Part shown: one piece after another, positions 10,796-22,461 of the stretch
Layout of the letters: each line of letters starts with the position of its first letter
Position numbering within the stretch: position 1 is the first letter of the stretch
Assembly: GCA_032717465.1 (NCBI GenBank)
Contig: CM064713.1
Span: 134,501 to 198,500 of the forward strand
Source of the DNA: Coenobita brevimanus
Taxonomy: Eukaryota; Arthropoda; Malacostraca; Decapoda; Coenobitidae
Direction of reading: 5' to 3'
DNA length: 64,000 nucleotides
Made by a program: the position numbers and the translations under genes
Notes under the pieces: generated by a model
What the model saw: only the letters and a program-made list of their open reading frames with translations
What the model was told of the DNA's origin: nothing
Database searches by the model: none

Positions 10796-13575
10796 ATCTA
10801 TCCATCTATTGCCAGACTCCTAAATTTTGTAAGGGGTGGCCACAAACAAATCATCTCCATGTCATCCTATACCCCACCATTTTTACAGCCCTTCCCCCAG
10901 CTAACACCCTCCTCTCTCATATACCTCTCCACTCCATCCCTCCATCCCAACCTTAGCCTCCCCCTACCTCTCCCCCCCTTCCACTTCACTCACATACACT
11001 CCCCTCATTAGTTTCATTAGTTTCACACTCTCCACCCTTTCCACAGGGCCAAACCACATCATTGTATTTCTCCTAATGCTTTCTATCACATCCACATCCA
11101 CACCACAATGCTCCTGCACCTCCTCATTTGTCAGTCTGTCTCTCCATGCAACTCCACATGCTTCACTCAAATAACTAATTTCCACTGCTCTCACTCTTTA
11201 CTTGTGTCCCTCCAACAAGGTCCAAGATTTACTTTCATACATTAGAGTTGGTATGACAATGCTATCATGCAATGGCTTTTTTTACTTCCATGCTCACTTC
11301 CTTATTTCTTATCACTGCTTTCAAAGAACCAGCAGTCTTTCTTCCTTGTTGCATCCTCTCAAGCACTTAATCTTCCAAACTCCCATCCTTATTCATCACA
11401 CTACCCAGGTACTTAAATGCACTCACATTTTCTGTTTCCTCATCATCCAACTTCACTGTAAATTCAGTGACAATTTTTCTCAAAGACCATAACTTTACTC
11501 TTCCCTACATTCACCTTCAGGTTCTGTTTCTTACACATTTTCCCAGATTCATTCCTTAGGCCTTGCAGTTCTCCTTCATCTCCACTTAACAACACAGTAC
11601 AAGAAGTTTCCAAACGCTGCGCTCTGTCATTAGGGCCACTCAAACATCCACTGCCCTACCTTGTATCTCTTTTATAACCTCATCCATATACAGGTTGAAC
11701 AACTATGGAGACATGACACACCCTTTTTTCAATCCAACATTCAGACAGGAAAATTCAGTCAGTTCACTATCCACATGGACTGCAGCCTTAGCATCCTCAT
11801 ACACAGTCTTCACGGCATTCAACAACTTCCCATTACTCCATATATTTTAACATTTTCTGCATTCCTAGTCTATCTACTCTGTCATATGCTTTCTCCAAAT
11901 CCATGAAGGCCAGATACAACTTCTTTCCCTTCTCCAGAAGCTTTTCTGCTAAAGACATAACGATGAATATCTGTACATAATGTCTTCCTTTCCCAAGACC
12001 TCCCTGTCTCTCTCCAACTAATTCCTCTTGTTATTTCCCTAACTCTATCAATAAATATCCTGCCATATATTTTTCCTAGTACACTAAGAAGGCAAATGCC
12101 CCTATGATTACCACACACTACTTTTTCCTCTTTTCTTTTTTACAGGGGAATACATATACTTGACTTCCAATCCTCCGGGACTCTAACTTCCTCCCAAGCC
12201 AATCTACACATCTTCGCTATCCATTCTACTACTATCTCTCCCCCATGCTTCAGCATTTCACCACACACTCCATCAATTCCTGGGGCTTTCCTCATTTTGA
12301 CTTTCTTCACTGCTTCCACTACTCCATTGGATCCTACTGATCAATTCCTCCCTTCTCACCTCCCTCCTTCTCCCAGTCATTCCCCAGCCACTTATACTAA
12401 CACTATTTTCATTCTCTATGTTTAATAGTTCCTTATTCTCTCCATATGCTCACTTTTTCTCCTTTCTCCACTATCAATCTGCCATTTTTATCTTTCACTC
12501 CCCTACTAACTACTCTATCACCCTGTCTAACTATCTTTAGCTCATTCCATAACATTTTCTTACATTCCCTCCACTTTACACTCAAATTCCTTCCAAATTC
12601 CTCATCCACTCTCTTCTTACTCTCTCTTACTACTTCGCCTTTCTCTTCCTCTCTACATATAACTCTCCCTTTCATCTGTCCATGTCCTCCATGCCTCTGC
12701 TTCCCATCCACTCACTATATGCGTCTTTCTTTTGTGCCACAGCTTGTCTCACCTCTTCATTCCACTATGCTGTTCCTTGCGCTCCCTTATGTCTTCTCTT
12801 CACCCCACACACCACCTTACATGGTGCACAGATTTCTTCTGTGAATATCTTGCACACATCTTCCACTTCCCCCATCTGCTCCAAATAATATTTACCCAGT
12901 CTCTCTTCCATTTCCCTCTTATATTCTAAATTTCTTCATCTTCTTGCAACCTATCTACACTCCTTGTATGGGCTACTTCCTCCCGTCCTCCTCCTATTCT
13001 TCCTTTGCATTTGAACCCTGACTTTCACCACCACCAAGCAGTGGTTTGAAAGTCCACTCCCCCAACCTCTTGCATCCATTATATACCTTCTCATTCTATC
13101 ATCAACACACACATAATCAATCATTGCTTTCCGTTCATTCAATTCACCACCCACCCTTCTCATCGCTTGCCATATATACCTGTGGATCATTTTGTGCCTA
13201 AGGAGAGTATTGGCTATCACCAACCCTTTCCCTGCACAAATGTCCACTAGATCACTGCCATTCTCACCCACTTCTGCGGGCAAACCCCACCCACCAATTA
13301 CCGTACTCCATCCACTTTCACATTCCCTAATTTTCCATTCATATCTCCAATTAGAAACACTCTTTTATTCCTCTCAAACTTTTACATGCATGTTTCCACA
13401 TTTGCCCATAACTCTTCTTTCACTCTGCTTGCAAGATCTTGTGTTGATGCATACCAACACACAATTGCCCACGTTCGTAATCCCACTTTCAATCACAACA
13501 CACTACTTCCAATAAATATCATCAATCCCTCCTCCTCTTCCCTTAACCCATCATCTTGCACTTGATCCATCAGAG
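10796..13575 (-). mobile_element. Degenerate, nearly full-length LINE-G
   Basis: On the plus strand the unit starts with degenerate TATC tail repeats and the 3' box near 10800-10860. On the minus strand it can be followed backward through the C-terminal region (ERVESVKLMKLMRGVYVSEV near 10990-11060) and the RT palm (CGNHRGICLLSVLGKIYGRI near 12115-12060). It then runs through the charged linker (KNGRLIVEKGEKVSIWRE near 12490-12435) to the end of the endonuclease (NTLLRHKMIHRYIWQAMRRV near 13215-13155). Many stops and indels make it older than the copy at 17006-20214. The 5' end is placed only roughly. Confidence 0.85.
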
Positions 13576-13739
13576 CAGTTTTTCTAAACATGCTTGAACC
13601 TTCCTCAGGTGATAATACCATAGTACAGCCTGGCCTCATTACACAGTTGTGTCAAGTGAAAACCTATCGCATAACAATTTACCACATCATGAGGTCAATA
13701 CAATGGAATCTCCTAAATCGCACATTTCTAAACAGTGAA

Positions 13740-14720
13740 TTCATAATACGTGGCAATAGCATGCAACAGTTTGCAATATCTGTTGTTTGCCAACCATCGC
13801 ACCGACTGGATGTGTCAGTGTATCATGCACTCTAAATCAACATTCACAGCTTTCAGAGGTAGGTTCATAAAAACGCCTAGTAGCCGTGGTAATCCAAGAA
13901 TAATAAAGGTTAACCTGTTAAAGACTTATTTCAACAGAAAATAGGAAAAGGCCATGCCCGTCTGGTAACGAATTCGTCACGCCACGTAATTATTTACTAG
14001 ACGGAAGCAGTGATTCCACCTATAATAACAAATTCATGATCTCATGTTAAGTAATTTTGGTACTTATGTAACGCAGATGGTTAACTGCTGAATTGTGACT
14101 GCAAGAAGTGAGTGGAAAAAAAAAAAATTAGGGTATTCAAGGAAGCTGACAGGTCACCTTGGGCAATGTTTACGAACAACCTCTCCAACTGGCCGTGTTA
14201 TTTACCAACCACCACACTAACTGGATGTGTCAGTGTAGCAGATTCTAAATCCTCATTTATAGCTTTCAGAGGAATGTTTATAAAAATGCCAAGAAGCTGT
14301 GGTAATCCAGGAATAATAAAAAGTAACCTGTGAAAGACTCACTGCAATAGAAAATATGGAAACAATTCCACCTATAACAACAAACTCACGATCTCGAGTT
14401 ATTTTAGTACATATGTAATACAGATAATAATATTAACTGTTGGACTGTGACTGCAAGACGTATGGAAAAAAAAATAAAATTGCGGTATTAAAGAAAGCTG
14501 GCTGGCAGTGTTTACGAACGATCTCTCCAACTTGCAGCATTGTTTATCAACCAATGCTCCAACTGGATGCGTCAGTGTATCATGCATTCTAAATCCTAGT
14601 TTATGGCTTTCAGGGGTAAGTTCATAAAAATGTCCAGTCGGAGTGGCAATCCAGGAATAATCAGTAACCTATGAAAGACTCATTTCAATAGAAAATATGG
14701 AAGGGCCGCGCCCGCTTGGG
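13740..14720. repeat. Triplicated repeat, units of about 350-415 bp
   Basis: A block with ACTGGATGTGTCAGTGTA, then CTTTCAGAGGTAGGTTCATA, then GGTAATCCAAGAATAATAA occurs near 13805-13915, 14220-14325 and 14560-14665. The spacing is about 415 and then 340 bp, and intervening sequence is shared too (CTGCAAGAAGTGAGTGGAAA against CTGCAAGACGTATGGAAA). The units are diverged tandem copies. No coding function is visible. Confidence 0.8.
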
Positions 14721-14732
14721 AAGCTCAATGAA

Positions 14733-14958
14733 TTAACGACTCTTATGATGGCGCAGAGACAGTTGAGGGTGACGACAACACTGCTCTCATTGCCTCCACA
14801 TTGAACTCTGAGGAGTTCCTAAGAGAGGATGATGAGAAGGAAGTGGCACAGAGGCAGCAGCACACTCCCTTCATGCTGAGAAGCTGTAGTCAGCCTCAAG
14901 CCTCAGAACCTCTCCCCCAGCATCCCAGTTGTTTCAGCTGTACACTAGTTCGGTCATA
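14733..14958 (+). pseudogene. Open coding-like fragment, unknown
   Basis: A plus-strand frame without ATG is open for about 75 codons. It has an acidic, serine-rich composition (VEGDDNTALIASTLNSEEFL, then REDDEKEVAQRQQH) and ends at a TAG near 14958. This looks more like the end of a transposase or another captured coding piece than like intron noise, but no family was recognised. Confidence 0.25.
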
Positions 14959-14999
14959 GTGGTCTAAAGTGGCAAATGGCTGAATTGCCTTATGGCCAA

Positions 15000-15547
15000 A
15001 ATATAGGTTAGTTTAGGTTAGGTACAACCTAAACGTCTTCGGCCTAACAGGATCATGACCAGATAGTCCGGAACTCCTCTCCCATCCAACGTCCACTCAA
15101 GCAATGTCATCAGAGTCAGTTAAGAATCTAAAACTACTGTTAATTTCCATTAAATATGCTTTACTAATTTCTTTTCCAGGTTGTTAGTGTTTACTGGTGA
15201 CCAATTTGATATAGGTTTTGACCAGTCTGATGAAGGTTTGGGGGTAAGGGGGGCAACTTTTCTAAGATGACAGATTCATAAGTAATTTTCCCCATAAGAT
15301 TAACTCATGAAATTCTCAAATTGCGGCCTGTGCCCAGTCTCATAAGACCGCGATTTTGTTGATTCCAATGTATAACATGGGTTCAATGGGGTTAGGGAGG
15401 GTGACCTCAACCACAGTGCCTAAAATGACAATAAAAAAAAAAACTCTGCCACCCATCCGAAGCTTATCTTATGCTGACAGGAGTTGTCACTAAGGGTGCA
15501 CCCCCAAGGCTAGGGGACAGATGGAGGGACTGGATGTTCACTCCAAA
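15000..15547. other. Unassigned intron stretch
   Basis: It contains TAGGTTAGTTTAGGTTAGG-like text near 15003-15025. A GGGGTTAGGGAGGG segment near 15388 is similar to one near 40410. No gene is seen. Confidence 0.4.
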
Positions 15548-15970
15548 TAAAAAAATACAGTTTCACTTCACTTAATATCACACACAGCACTATCTGTTAA
15601 GCACCGTTATTTGGCAACTGCAATGATGTTTCGGTGGCCTTTCATGCACAAAATGAGATTAATGTAAACACTGGGTGGCCATCTTGGCTTACGCGGCTGA
15701 CTAGAGGCCCATTATGCTGAGGCAGTGGACATAAGGTTGACACGATTTCTAAGTCACAAGTTTCAGTATTTCACACACAAAAAAAGTATCACTTTACTTG
15801 ATTTTGCACACTGCACTATTTGTTAGGCATTTGCAATGTGCCTTGGTGAGAGCAATGGTGTTTCAGTGGCCTCCCATGCTCAAAACAGAACGAAAGGCAG
15901 ATGATCACGATAAATGTAAACACTGGGCGCCCATCTTGGCTTGTGTGCATCACTGTGTCCGCACGAGATT
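15548..15970. repeat. Diverged tandem duplication, period about 233 bp
   Basis: The first unit (15548-15780) and the second (15781-15970) share an opening like CAGTTTCACTTCACTTAATA and a GCACTATCTGTTA block. They also share a GGTGTTTCAGTGGCC segment and GTAAACACTGGG-GGCCATC text. The minus-strand ORFs across it are chance frames. Confidence 0.7.
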
Positions 15971-16159
15971 CTCGGAGGCGGCGGTCAAAAAAATCATTCC
16001 GAAGAAATAGTGACAAATTTTTTAACACTGCACTGAGACAGGGTATAACTTTTGAATTATCATTGTGACAATTTATTACATAATGTAAAATCGTATAATG
16101 AGGTTAGACTGTAAATGGATGACAAAGTACATGACCCTGAGTGTAGGGATAAGAAATGA

Positions 16160-16998
16160 CTGTCAGCCTAATATGCCAAAAAATTTGTGATGTTTCTCCT
16201 TCCAGCTGTTTTGGCACACACTATTTCATTCGGTAGTGCATTCCACTGATCAATTGCCCTATTTGGGAAACTAAATTTCCTTACGTCTTTATCGCCTCTC
16301 TTTTTATGCAGTTTTTTGCAGTGTCCTCTTGTTGATGCATCCCCATAGGTTATGTAATCATTTATGTCCATTTTCTCGTTCCCTGATATGCATTTATATA
16401 ACATAATCATGTCTCCTCTTTTTCTTCTCTCCTGTAGTGCAGGAAGATTCAGTTTTTCTAGTCTTTCTTCATAGCTTAGATCCTTTAACCTTGGTACCCA
16501 TCTTGCAGTGGCCCTTTGAACTTTTTCAATCTTATCTATGTGTTTTTTGAGATAAGGACTACAGACTACTGATGCATACTCCAGAGTTGGTCTGATGAAT
16601 GATGTTATTATCTTTCTTAGCACGTCTTCATTTATGAACGTGAATGCAATTCTCATATTTGCAAGCAGTGTATACATGTTCCGTACTTCTCACCGATGAG
16701 GTCAGCCAGAGATAGTCTGTTACTGATAATCACATCTAGGTCCTTCTCTTTTTCTGATGTGTGTAGGGTTTTACTTCCTAACTTATAATCCCAATCAAGT
16801 CTTTTTCCACTTTTACCAAACCTGATTACATGACACTTGTCCACACTGAATTCCATTTCCCATGTATTGCTCCATTCATGAAGTATATTTAATTCTTCTT
16901 GTAGCTCTTTACAAGAGTCTGTATTAGTACTTCTCCTTTGTATTTTTGCATCATCAGCAAATGTATATAAACAGCTTTCATTTCCAATATTAGTCTAT
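16160..16998 (-). mobile_element. CR1-A1, 3' part (RT thumb and C-terminus)
   Basis: The minus strand reads EFSVDKCHVIRFGKSGKRLD, then the HTSEKEKDLDVI block (16856-16680). A frameshift leads into MYTLLANMRIAFTFINEDVL, IITSFIRPTLEYASVV, LNLPALQERRKRGDMIMLYK and FPNRAIDQWNALPNEIVCAK (16677-16168). These are hallmarks of CR1-group LINEs. It continues at 20222-20604 on the other side of the LINE-G insertion. Confidence 0.9.
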
Positions 16999-17005
16999 AT
17001 CATTT

Positions 17006-20000
17006 TACCCCTGGGGGTAGGTTTTTTTTTTCAAGAATACTCCTCCAGTATCCCTGCTTGTCGTAAAAGGCGACTAAAAGGGTTGGCGGAGGGTTAGTGC
17101 CCCTCCCCGGAAAACAATGAACTAAAAAAACAAACAAGAAGCCTCGGACAAGGACTGACCAAACGATGACGACCCAGGACCGGACAAAGGACTTGGTAAT
17201 GGCTACGTGGAATGTAAGAGGAGCGAATGATGAGGTGAAAGAGAGAGAGATTGTCCAGGTGCTTGAGGGTGCAAAATTGGATGTATGTGGAATGACTGAA
17301 ACAAAATGGAGAGGAGAAAGTGTGAGAGAATGGGAGAATGGATGGGGTATATGTGCGGCAGTAGGTGAGAATGAGAGGGCAAAGGAAGGAGTATGTATAG
17401 TTGTGAGTAAAAGATGGAAGAAGAGCATAAGACAGTATGGATCAGTTGGGTCAAGGATTGTGTGGGTAAAGTTGAAAGTTGGAATACAAATGTGGGCGAT
17501 TGTGTGTGTGTATGATCCAACGCAAGATCGTGCTAGAAGAGTGAGAGAGAAGTTCTGGACAAATGTGGAAGTGTGCATGGAAAAGTTTGGAAGGAATGAG
17601 AGTGTTTTTGATCAGTGATATGAATGGTAAAGTTGGGAATGTGAAGGTGGATGGAATAGTTGGTGAGTGGGGTGTGCCTGCTGAGACAGATGAGAATGGG
17701 AGTGCGTTAGTGGACATTTGTGCTGGGAGGGGGTTGGTGATAGCCAATACCCTCTTCAGGCATAAAATGATCCACAGGTATACATGGCAAGTGATGAGAA
17801 GGGTGGGTGGTGAACTGAATGAAAGGAAGGCAATGATTGATTATGTGTGTGTGGATGAAAGGATGCGAAGATGTGTAATGGATGCAAGAGCTTATAGAGG
17901 CTGGGGGAGTGGACTTTCTGACCACTACTTGGTGGTGGCCAGAATTAGGATACAAGTAAGATGGAGGAATAGAAGAAGGGAAAGACGAGAGGAAGGAGTA
18001 GTTGCAAGGAGAGTGGAAAGGTTACAAAAGGATGAGAAAAAGGCAGAGTATAAGAGAGAAGTGGAGGAACGATTGGGTAAATATGAATTGGAGCAGATGG
18101 GGGAGGTGGAAGGTGTGTGCAAGATATTTACAGAAGAAATATGTGCAGCATGTGATGTGGTGTGTGGGAGGAAGAGAAGATGGAAGGGGGAGGAAGAGAA
18201 GATGGAAGGGGGTGCAAGGAACAGCGTGGTGGACTGAAGAGGTGAGACAAGCTGTGGCACAAAAGAAGAAAGCATATAATGAATGGATGAGAAGTAGGGG
18301 CGTGGAAGAGGTTGAGAGGCGGAAGAGAGAGTTGTATGTAGAAAGAAAGAGAGAGATGAAAAGATCAGTAAGTGAGAGTAAGAAGAGAGTGGATGAGGAA
18401 TTTGAAAGGAATTTGAGTGTAAAGTGGAGGGACTGTAAGATGTTCTGGAAAGAGGTGAAAAGAGTAAGACAGGGTGGAAGTGAGGTTAGCAGGGAAGTGA
18501 AAGATAAAAATGGTAGATTACTAGTGGAGTAGGGAGAAAGAGTGAGCAGATGGAGAGAACACTTTAAGGAATTGTTGAACATACAGGATTGAAGTAATGC
18601 GAGTATAAGTGGCTGGGGAATGGCTGGGAGAAGGAGGGAGGTGAGAAGACAGGAAGAAATCAGTAGGATAGAAGTTGTGGAAGCAATGAAGAAAGTTAAA
18701 TTGGGGAAAGCCCCAGGAATTGATGGAGTGTGTGGTGAAATGCTGAAGCATGGGGGAGAGATAGTAGTAGAATGGATGTGGATGATGTGCAGATTGGCCT
18801 GGGAGGAAGGTAGAGTCCTGGAGGACTGGAAGTCAGGTATAATTATTCCCTTGTACAAAGGAAAAAGGGAAAAAGAAGTGTGGTAATCATGGGGGCATTT
18901 GTCTTCTTAGTATAATAGGAAAAGTGTATGGTAGGATACTTATTGACAGAGTTAAAGAAAGAACAGAGGAATTAGTTGGAGAAGAACAGGGAGGCTTTAG
19001 GAAGGGAAGAGGTTGTGTACATCAGATATTCATTCTTAGATCTTTAGTGGAAAAGTTTCTAGAGAAGGGAAAGAAGTTGTATGCGGCTTTCATGGATTTG
19101 GAGAAAGCATATGACAGGGTGGATAGACAAGGATTGTGGAAAGTATTAAGAATATATGGAGTAGATGGAAAGTTGTTGAATGCTGTGAAGAGTATGTATG
19201 ATGGTGCTAAGGCTGCAGTGCATGTGGATGGTGAACTAAGTGAATTTTTCTCTTTGGAGGTTGGGTTGAAACAGGGATGTGTCATGTCTCCATGGTTGTT
19301 CAATCTGTACATGGATGGGGTAATAAAAGAGGTACAAGGTATGGTAGTGTGATGTTGGAGTGGCCCTGGTGAGAGAGGATAGTGTTTGGAAACTCCCTGT
19401 ACTGTTGTTTGCAGATGATACTGTGTTGTTGAGTGAAAATGAAGGGGAGCTGCAAGGCTTGGTGGATGAGTTTGGGAGAGTGTGCAAGAAATGGAATCTA
19501 AAGGTGAATGTAGGGAAGAGTAAAGTGACGGTCTTTGAGAGATGTGAAGTCAGTGAATGTACAGCGAGGCTAGATGGTGAGGAATTGGAAAATGTGAGTA
19601 CGTTTAAGTACTTGGGTAGTGTGATGAGTAAGGATGGAGGTTTGGAGGGTGACGTGCTTGAAAGGGTACAGCACGGAAGAAAGGTTGCTGGTTCTTTGAA
19701 AGCAATGATAAGAAACAGGGAAGTGAGCATGGAAGTGAAAAAGTTACTACATGACAGTATTGTGATACCAACTCTAACGTATGGAAGTGAAGCTTGGACA
19801 TTGTTGGAAGAACACAAGTCAAGAGTGAGAGCAGTGGAAATGAGTTATTTAAGAGGAGCCTGTGGAGTCACATGGAGAGACAGGCTGATGAATGAGGATA
19901 TAAAGGAGCGTTGTGGTGTGGATGTGGATGTGATAGGAAGTGTTATGAGGAACACACTGAGGTGGTTTGGCCATGTGGAGAGGATGGAGGGTGAAAGACT

Positions 20001-20214
20001 GACGAAAAGAGTGTATGTGAGTAAGGTGGAGGGGGGAAGAGGGAGGGGAAGGCCGAGGATGAGATGGAGGGATGGGGTGGAGAGGTATATGAGAGAGGGG
20101 GGTGTGAGTTGGGAGCAGGGCAGTGAAATGGCGGGGGACAGGACGACGTGGAGGCGATTTGTTTGTGGCCACCCCAAACAGGATTGAGGTGTCTGGCAAT
20201 AGATAGATAGATAG
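17006..20214 (+). mobile_element. LINE-G, nearly complete GATA-tailed RTE-like LINE
   Basis: This copy is flanked by ATCATTT at 16999-17005 and 20215-20221. The order is: a 5' region with a GGAGGGTTAGTGCCCCTCC hairpin box (17085-17110) and an endonuclease from 17166 (VMATWNVRGANDEVKEREIV, then DVCGMTETKWRG). Next come GDMNG-like SDMNGKVG near 17620, LSDHYLVVARIRI near 17920 and a basic charged linker (17990-18530). The RT follows (GKAPGIDGVCGEMLKHGG near 18705, FMDLEKAYDRV near 19090, GLKQGCVMSPWLFNLY near 19265, LFADDTVLL near 19407). A C-terminal cysteine-poor tail with WFGHVERM (near 19965) and the 3' box with (ATAG)n end it. One product would be about 1,000 residues, but frameshifts near 17605, 18200 and 18885 and a TAG at 18529 disable it. 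Confidence 0.95.
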
Positions 20215-20221
20215 ATCATTT

Positions 20222-20604
20222 ATATACACTAAAAACAGAAATGGTACCAGCACTGAGCCCTGTGGAACTCCACTAGTCACTTCCCTCCATGATGAATAAT
20301 TTTCCCTTAGTACGGTCCTCATTTCTCTTTTTTTTGAGAAAATCTTGCATCCGACAATACAGTTTGCCTCAGATTCCTCCTTGATGGTATAGTTTCCATA
20401 AAAGTCGAATGCTTTCTTGAAATCTAAACAGATACTGTCCAACCATCCTTCTCTGTTCTGTAATGTTTCTGTTACTCTATCATAGGAGCTTAATAGAGTA
20501 GTAACACATGATTCTCCTTTTCTGAAACCAAACTGTCTTTCTGTTATAATACTGTTCTTCTACGGTAGATGATTTACCCAAACTTTTCTTATCAGCTTTT
20601 CTAA
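20222..20604 (-). mobile_element. CR1-A1, RT segment
   Basis: The minus strand reads the RT palm: DSICLDFKKAFDF at 20442-20400, then the SSWREVTSGVPQGSVL block near 20290-20245. The piece is bounded by the LINE-G duplication on the left and by the mariner-like insertion at 20607 on the right. Confidence 0.9.
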
Positions 20605-20606
20605 CA

Positions 20607-21423
20607 CAGTACATCCCCCTAGTACACGCCTATATGAGCAGCAGAGGATGTCATATATTGTACTAGGAATTCACATACTGTGAATACATAAACTTATGGG
20701 AAAAATTACATATGGGCAGCACCCGCCTTCATGGGCAACCCTTGAGACACCTTTCAGATCTAAGTATTGTAGGGTACTATACAGGGAAACTATCTAAGAC
20801 ATATTACCTAAGATAAAGTAAACCTACAAGATCATGGCTTTACTAAATAAATCATTGGTGGTAAGTGGTGGCGACCATCATCCACTCACTTGATGTAGTG
20901 CTACCTACTTCTTCCTTAGTCTTTATCATTCTTTTTCTGAGCCTGGCCTCCACTCTTCCTATATCTCCCATCTTTCCTGTCGCCTCTCATTGCTCTTCTT
21001 TCCTTTACAGGTGGCTTTGCATTGAGTGACAAGCCAAATGGTTTCCTGTAAGCCAAGAAACCATTTACAATGCTGGGAAGTAACCATATAACTAACTCAT
21101 ACGTGCTCCCTACGTGTCAACAAGTGGGTTGGTGGAGGGTTAGTGCCCCTCCCCGTAAAACCAGTAACTCGAAGTCAAATGGCCACCCCTTACGGGATTA
21201 CGGCATCTGGCAATAGATAGATAGATAGACAGACCTTTACCTGTTATCGCTTCTTGAGGGGTCAATGTTGTGTACTTGGGGTAACCCCGGATTTGGGCCA
21301 CTCTTTCCTGACCATCTCGCTTACAAGGAGTTCAATTCACGTACTTAAAAAAAAAAAGGGGGGGGGGGCTCGCGTACAAGGGGGATCGTGTACTTGCCAC
21401 TCGCGTACTGTGGGGATGTACTG
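20607..21423. mobile_element. Mariner/pogo-like MITE, carrying a SINE
   Basis: The ends are inverted: CAGTACATCCCCCTAGTACA on the left and CAGTACATCCCCACAGTACG reading in from the right. The right flank is TA (21424-21425) and the left is CA at 20605-20606, probably a mutated TA. The uninterrupted CR1 text at 54390-54410 shows that removing the element restores the host sequence. Without the SINE (about 20858-21234) it is roughly 440 bp with no transposase, so it is non-autonomous. Confidence 0.85.
20858..21234 (+). mobile_element. SINE-S type A, full length
   Basis: It has the head GTGGCGACCATCATCCACTC, then a pyrimidine-rich stretch, then the GTGGCTTTGCATTGAGTGAC and AAGAAACCATTTACAATGCT body. 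The hairpin box GGAGGGTTAGTGCCCCTCC and the terminal box with GGCATCTGGCAATAGATAG tail end it. It is inserted inside the mariner-like element, which itself sits in CR1-A1, giving a three-level nest. No clear flanking duplication. Confidence 0.85.
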
Positions 21424-21425
21424 TA

Positions 21426-22067
21426 CCTTGTTTACAACATTGGTTAATGATACTAGTCGATAGTTGAGTGGATTTTGTCTATTCCCTTTCTTGAATAAAA
21501 GAACAATGTTTGCTTTCTTCCAAATATCAGGCAGTTTACCTTGTCTCAAGGATTCCTTGAAAATTAAAGATAATGGTTTACTTAACTCCTCTGCACATTC
21601 ATATAGAACTCAACATGAAATTTCATCAGGACCATTTGCTCTTCCTTTGTTTAAATTACTTAACTTCTCCTGTATTTCTTTTTCTGATATTTGTGTATCT
21701 GGTAGTATGTGTGGGCATGCATGTTCCATATAATATCTCTCAAAATTATTTTCTTCTGTAAAAACTGATTGGAAATTCATATTTAGTGCTTTACAAATAT
21801 CCTTCTCTTGTTTGTAGGTGATCCTCTCATCTGTAATGGATTGTATTTAATCTTTTACTTTGGTTTTGCTTCGGAAGTAGCTGTAAAATAGCTTCAGTTG
21901 ATCACTACGTTTATTTACAATGTCCTCCTCAAACTGTTTTTGGGCTTCCCTCCTTATTCTTGTAAATCGTTTCTTGCCTGTTTATAGTTGTTATATGCCC
22001 TTTCACTGTTGTGTCTTCTGTATCCATTCCACAACAAATCTTTTACTTTTGATTTTTTACATTCTGT
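21426..22067 (-). mobile_element. CR1-A1, N-terminal RT segment
   Basis: The minus strand reads MRQGKLPDIWKKANIVLLFK followed by KGNRQNPLNYR (21549-21450). Further upstream lies the finger region, which aligns with the plus-strand copy at 53780-54340. It ends at the SINE target duplication. Confidence 0.9.
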
Positions 22068-22079
22068 ATTAAACCATTT

Positions 22080-22449
22080 GCATGGTGAGTGGTGGCGACC
22101 ATCATCCACTCATTTGATGAGGTGCTGCCTACTTCTTCCTTAGCCTTTATCATTCTTTTTCTGTGCCTGCCCTCCTCTCTTCCTATTTCTCCCATCTTTC
22201 CTGTCACCTCTTATTGCTTTTCTTTCCTCTACAGGTGGCTTTACACTGAGTGAGAAGCCAAATGGTTTCCTGTAAGCCAAGAAACCATTTACATCGCTGG
22301 GTGGTAACCATATAACCAAACCATACGTGCTCCCTACGTGTCAAGTGGGTTGGTGGAGGGTTAGTGCCCCTCCCCATAAAACAACTAACTCAAAGTCAAA
22401 TGGCCACCCCTTTTGGGATCGTGGCATCTGGCAATAGATAGATAGATAG
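22080..22449 (+). mobile_element. SINE-S type A, reference copy with 12-bp duplication
   Basis: This is the clearest SINE copy: 370 bp, flanked by ATTAAACCATTT at 22068-22079 and 22450-22461. Its head starts GCATGGTGAGTGGTGGCGAC. It continues through the pyrimidine-rich segment, the body, the hairpin box (about 22355-22377) and the terminal box, and ends in CAATAGATAGATAGATAG. The last 40-50 bp before the tail match the end of LINE-G (compare 20165-20205). No long ORF is present, as expected for a non-autonomous element. Pol III boxes were not identified with confidence. Confidence 0.9.
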
Positions 22450-22461
22450 ATTAAACCATTT

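Noticed and set aside
17000..17578. 192-codon minus-strand ORF with Ser/Thr/His-rich protein
   Set aside because: It is the antisense shadow of the LINE-G endonuclease.
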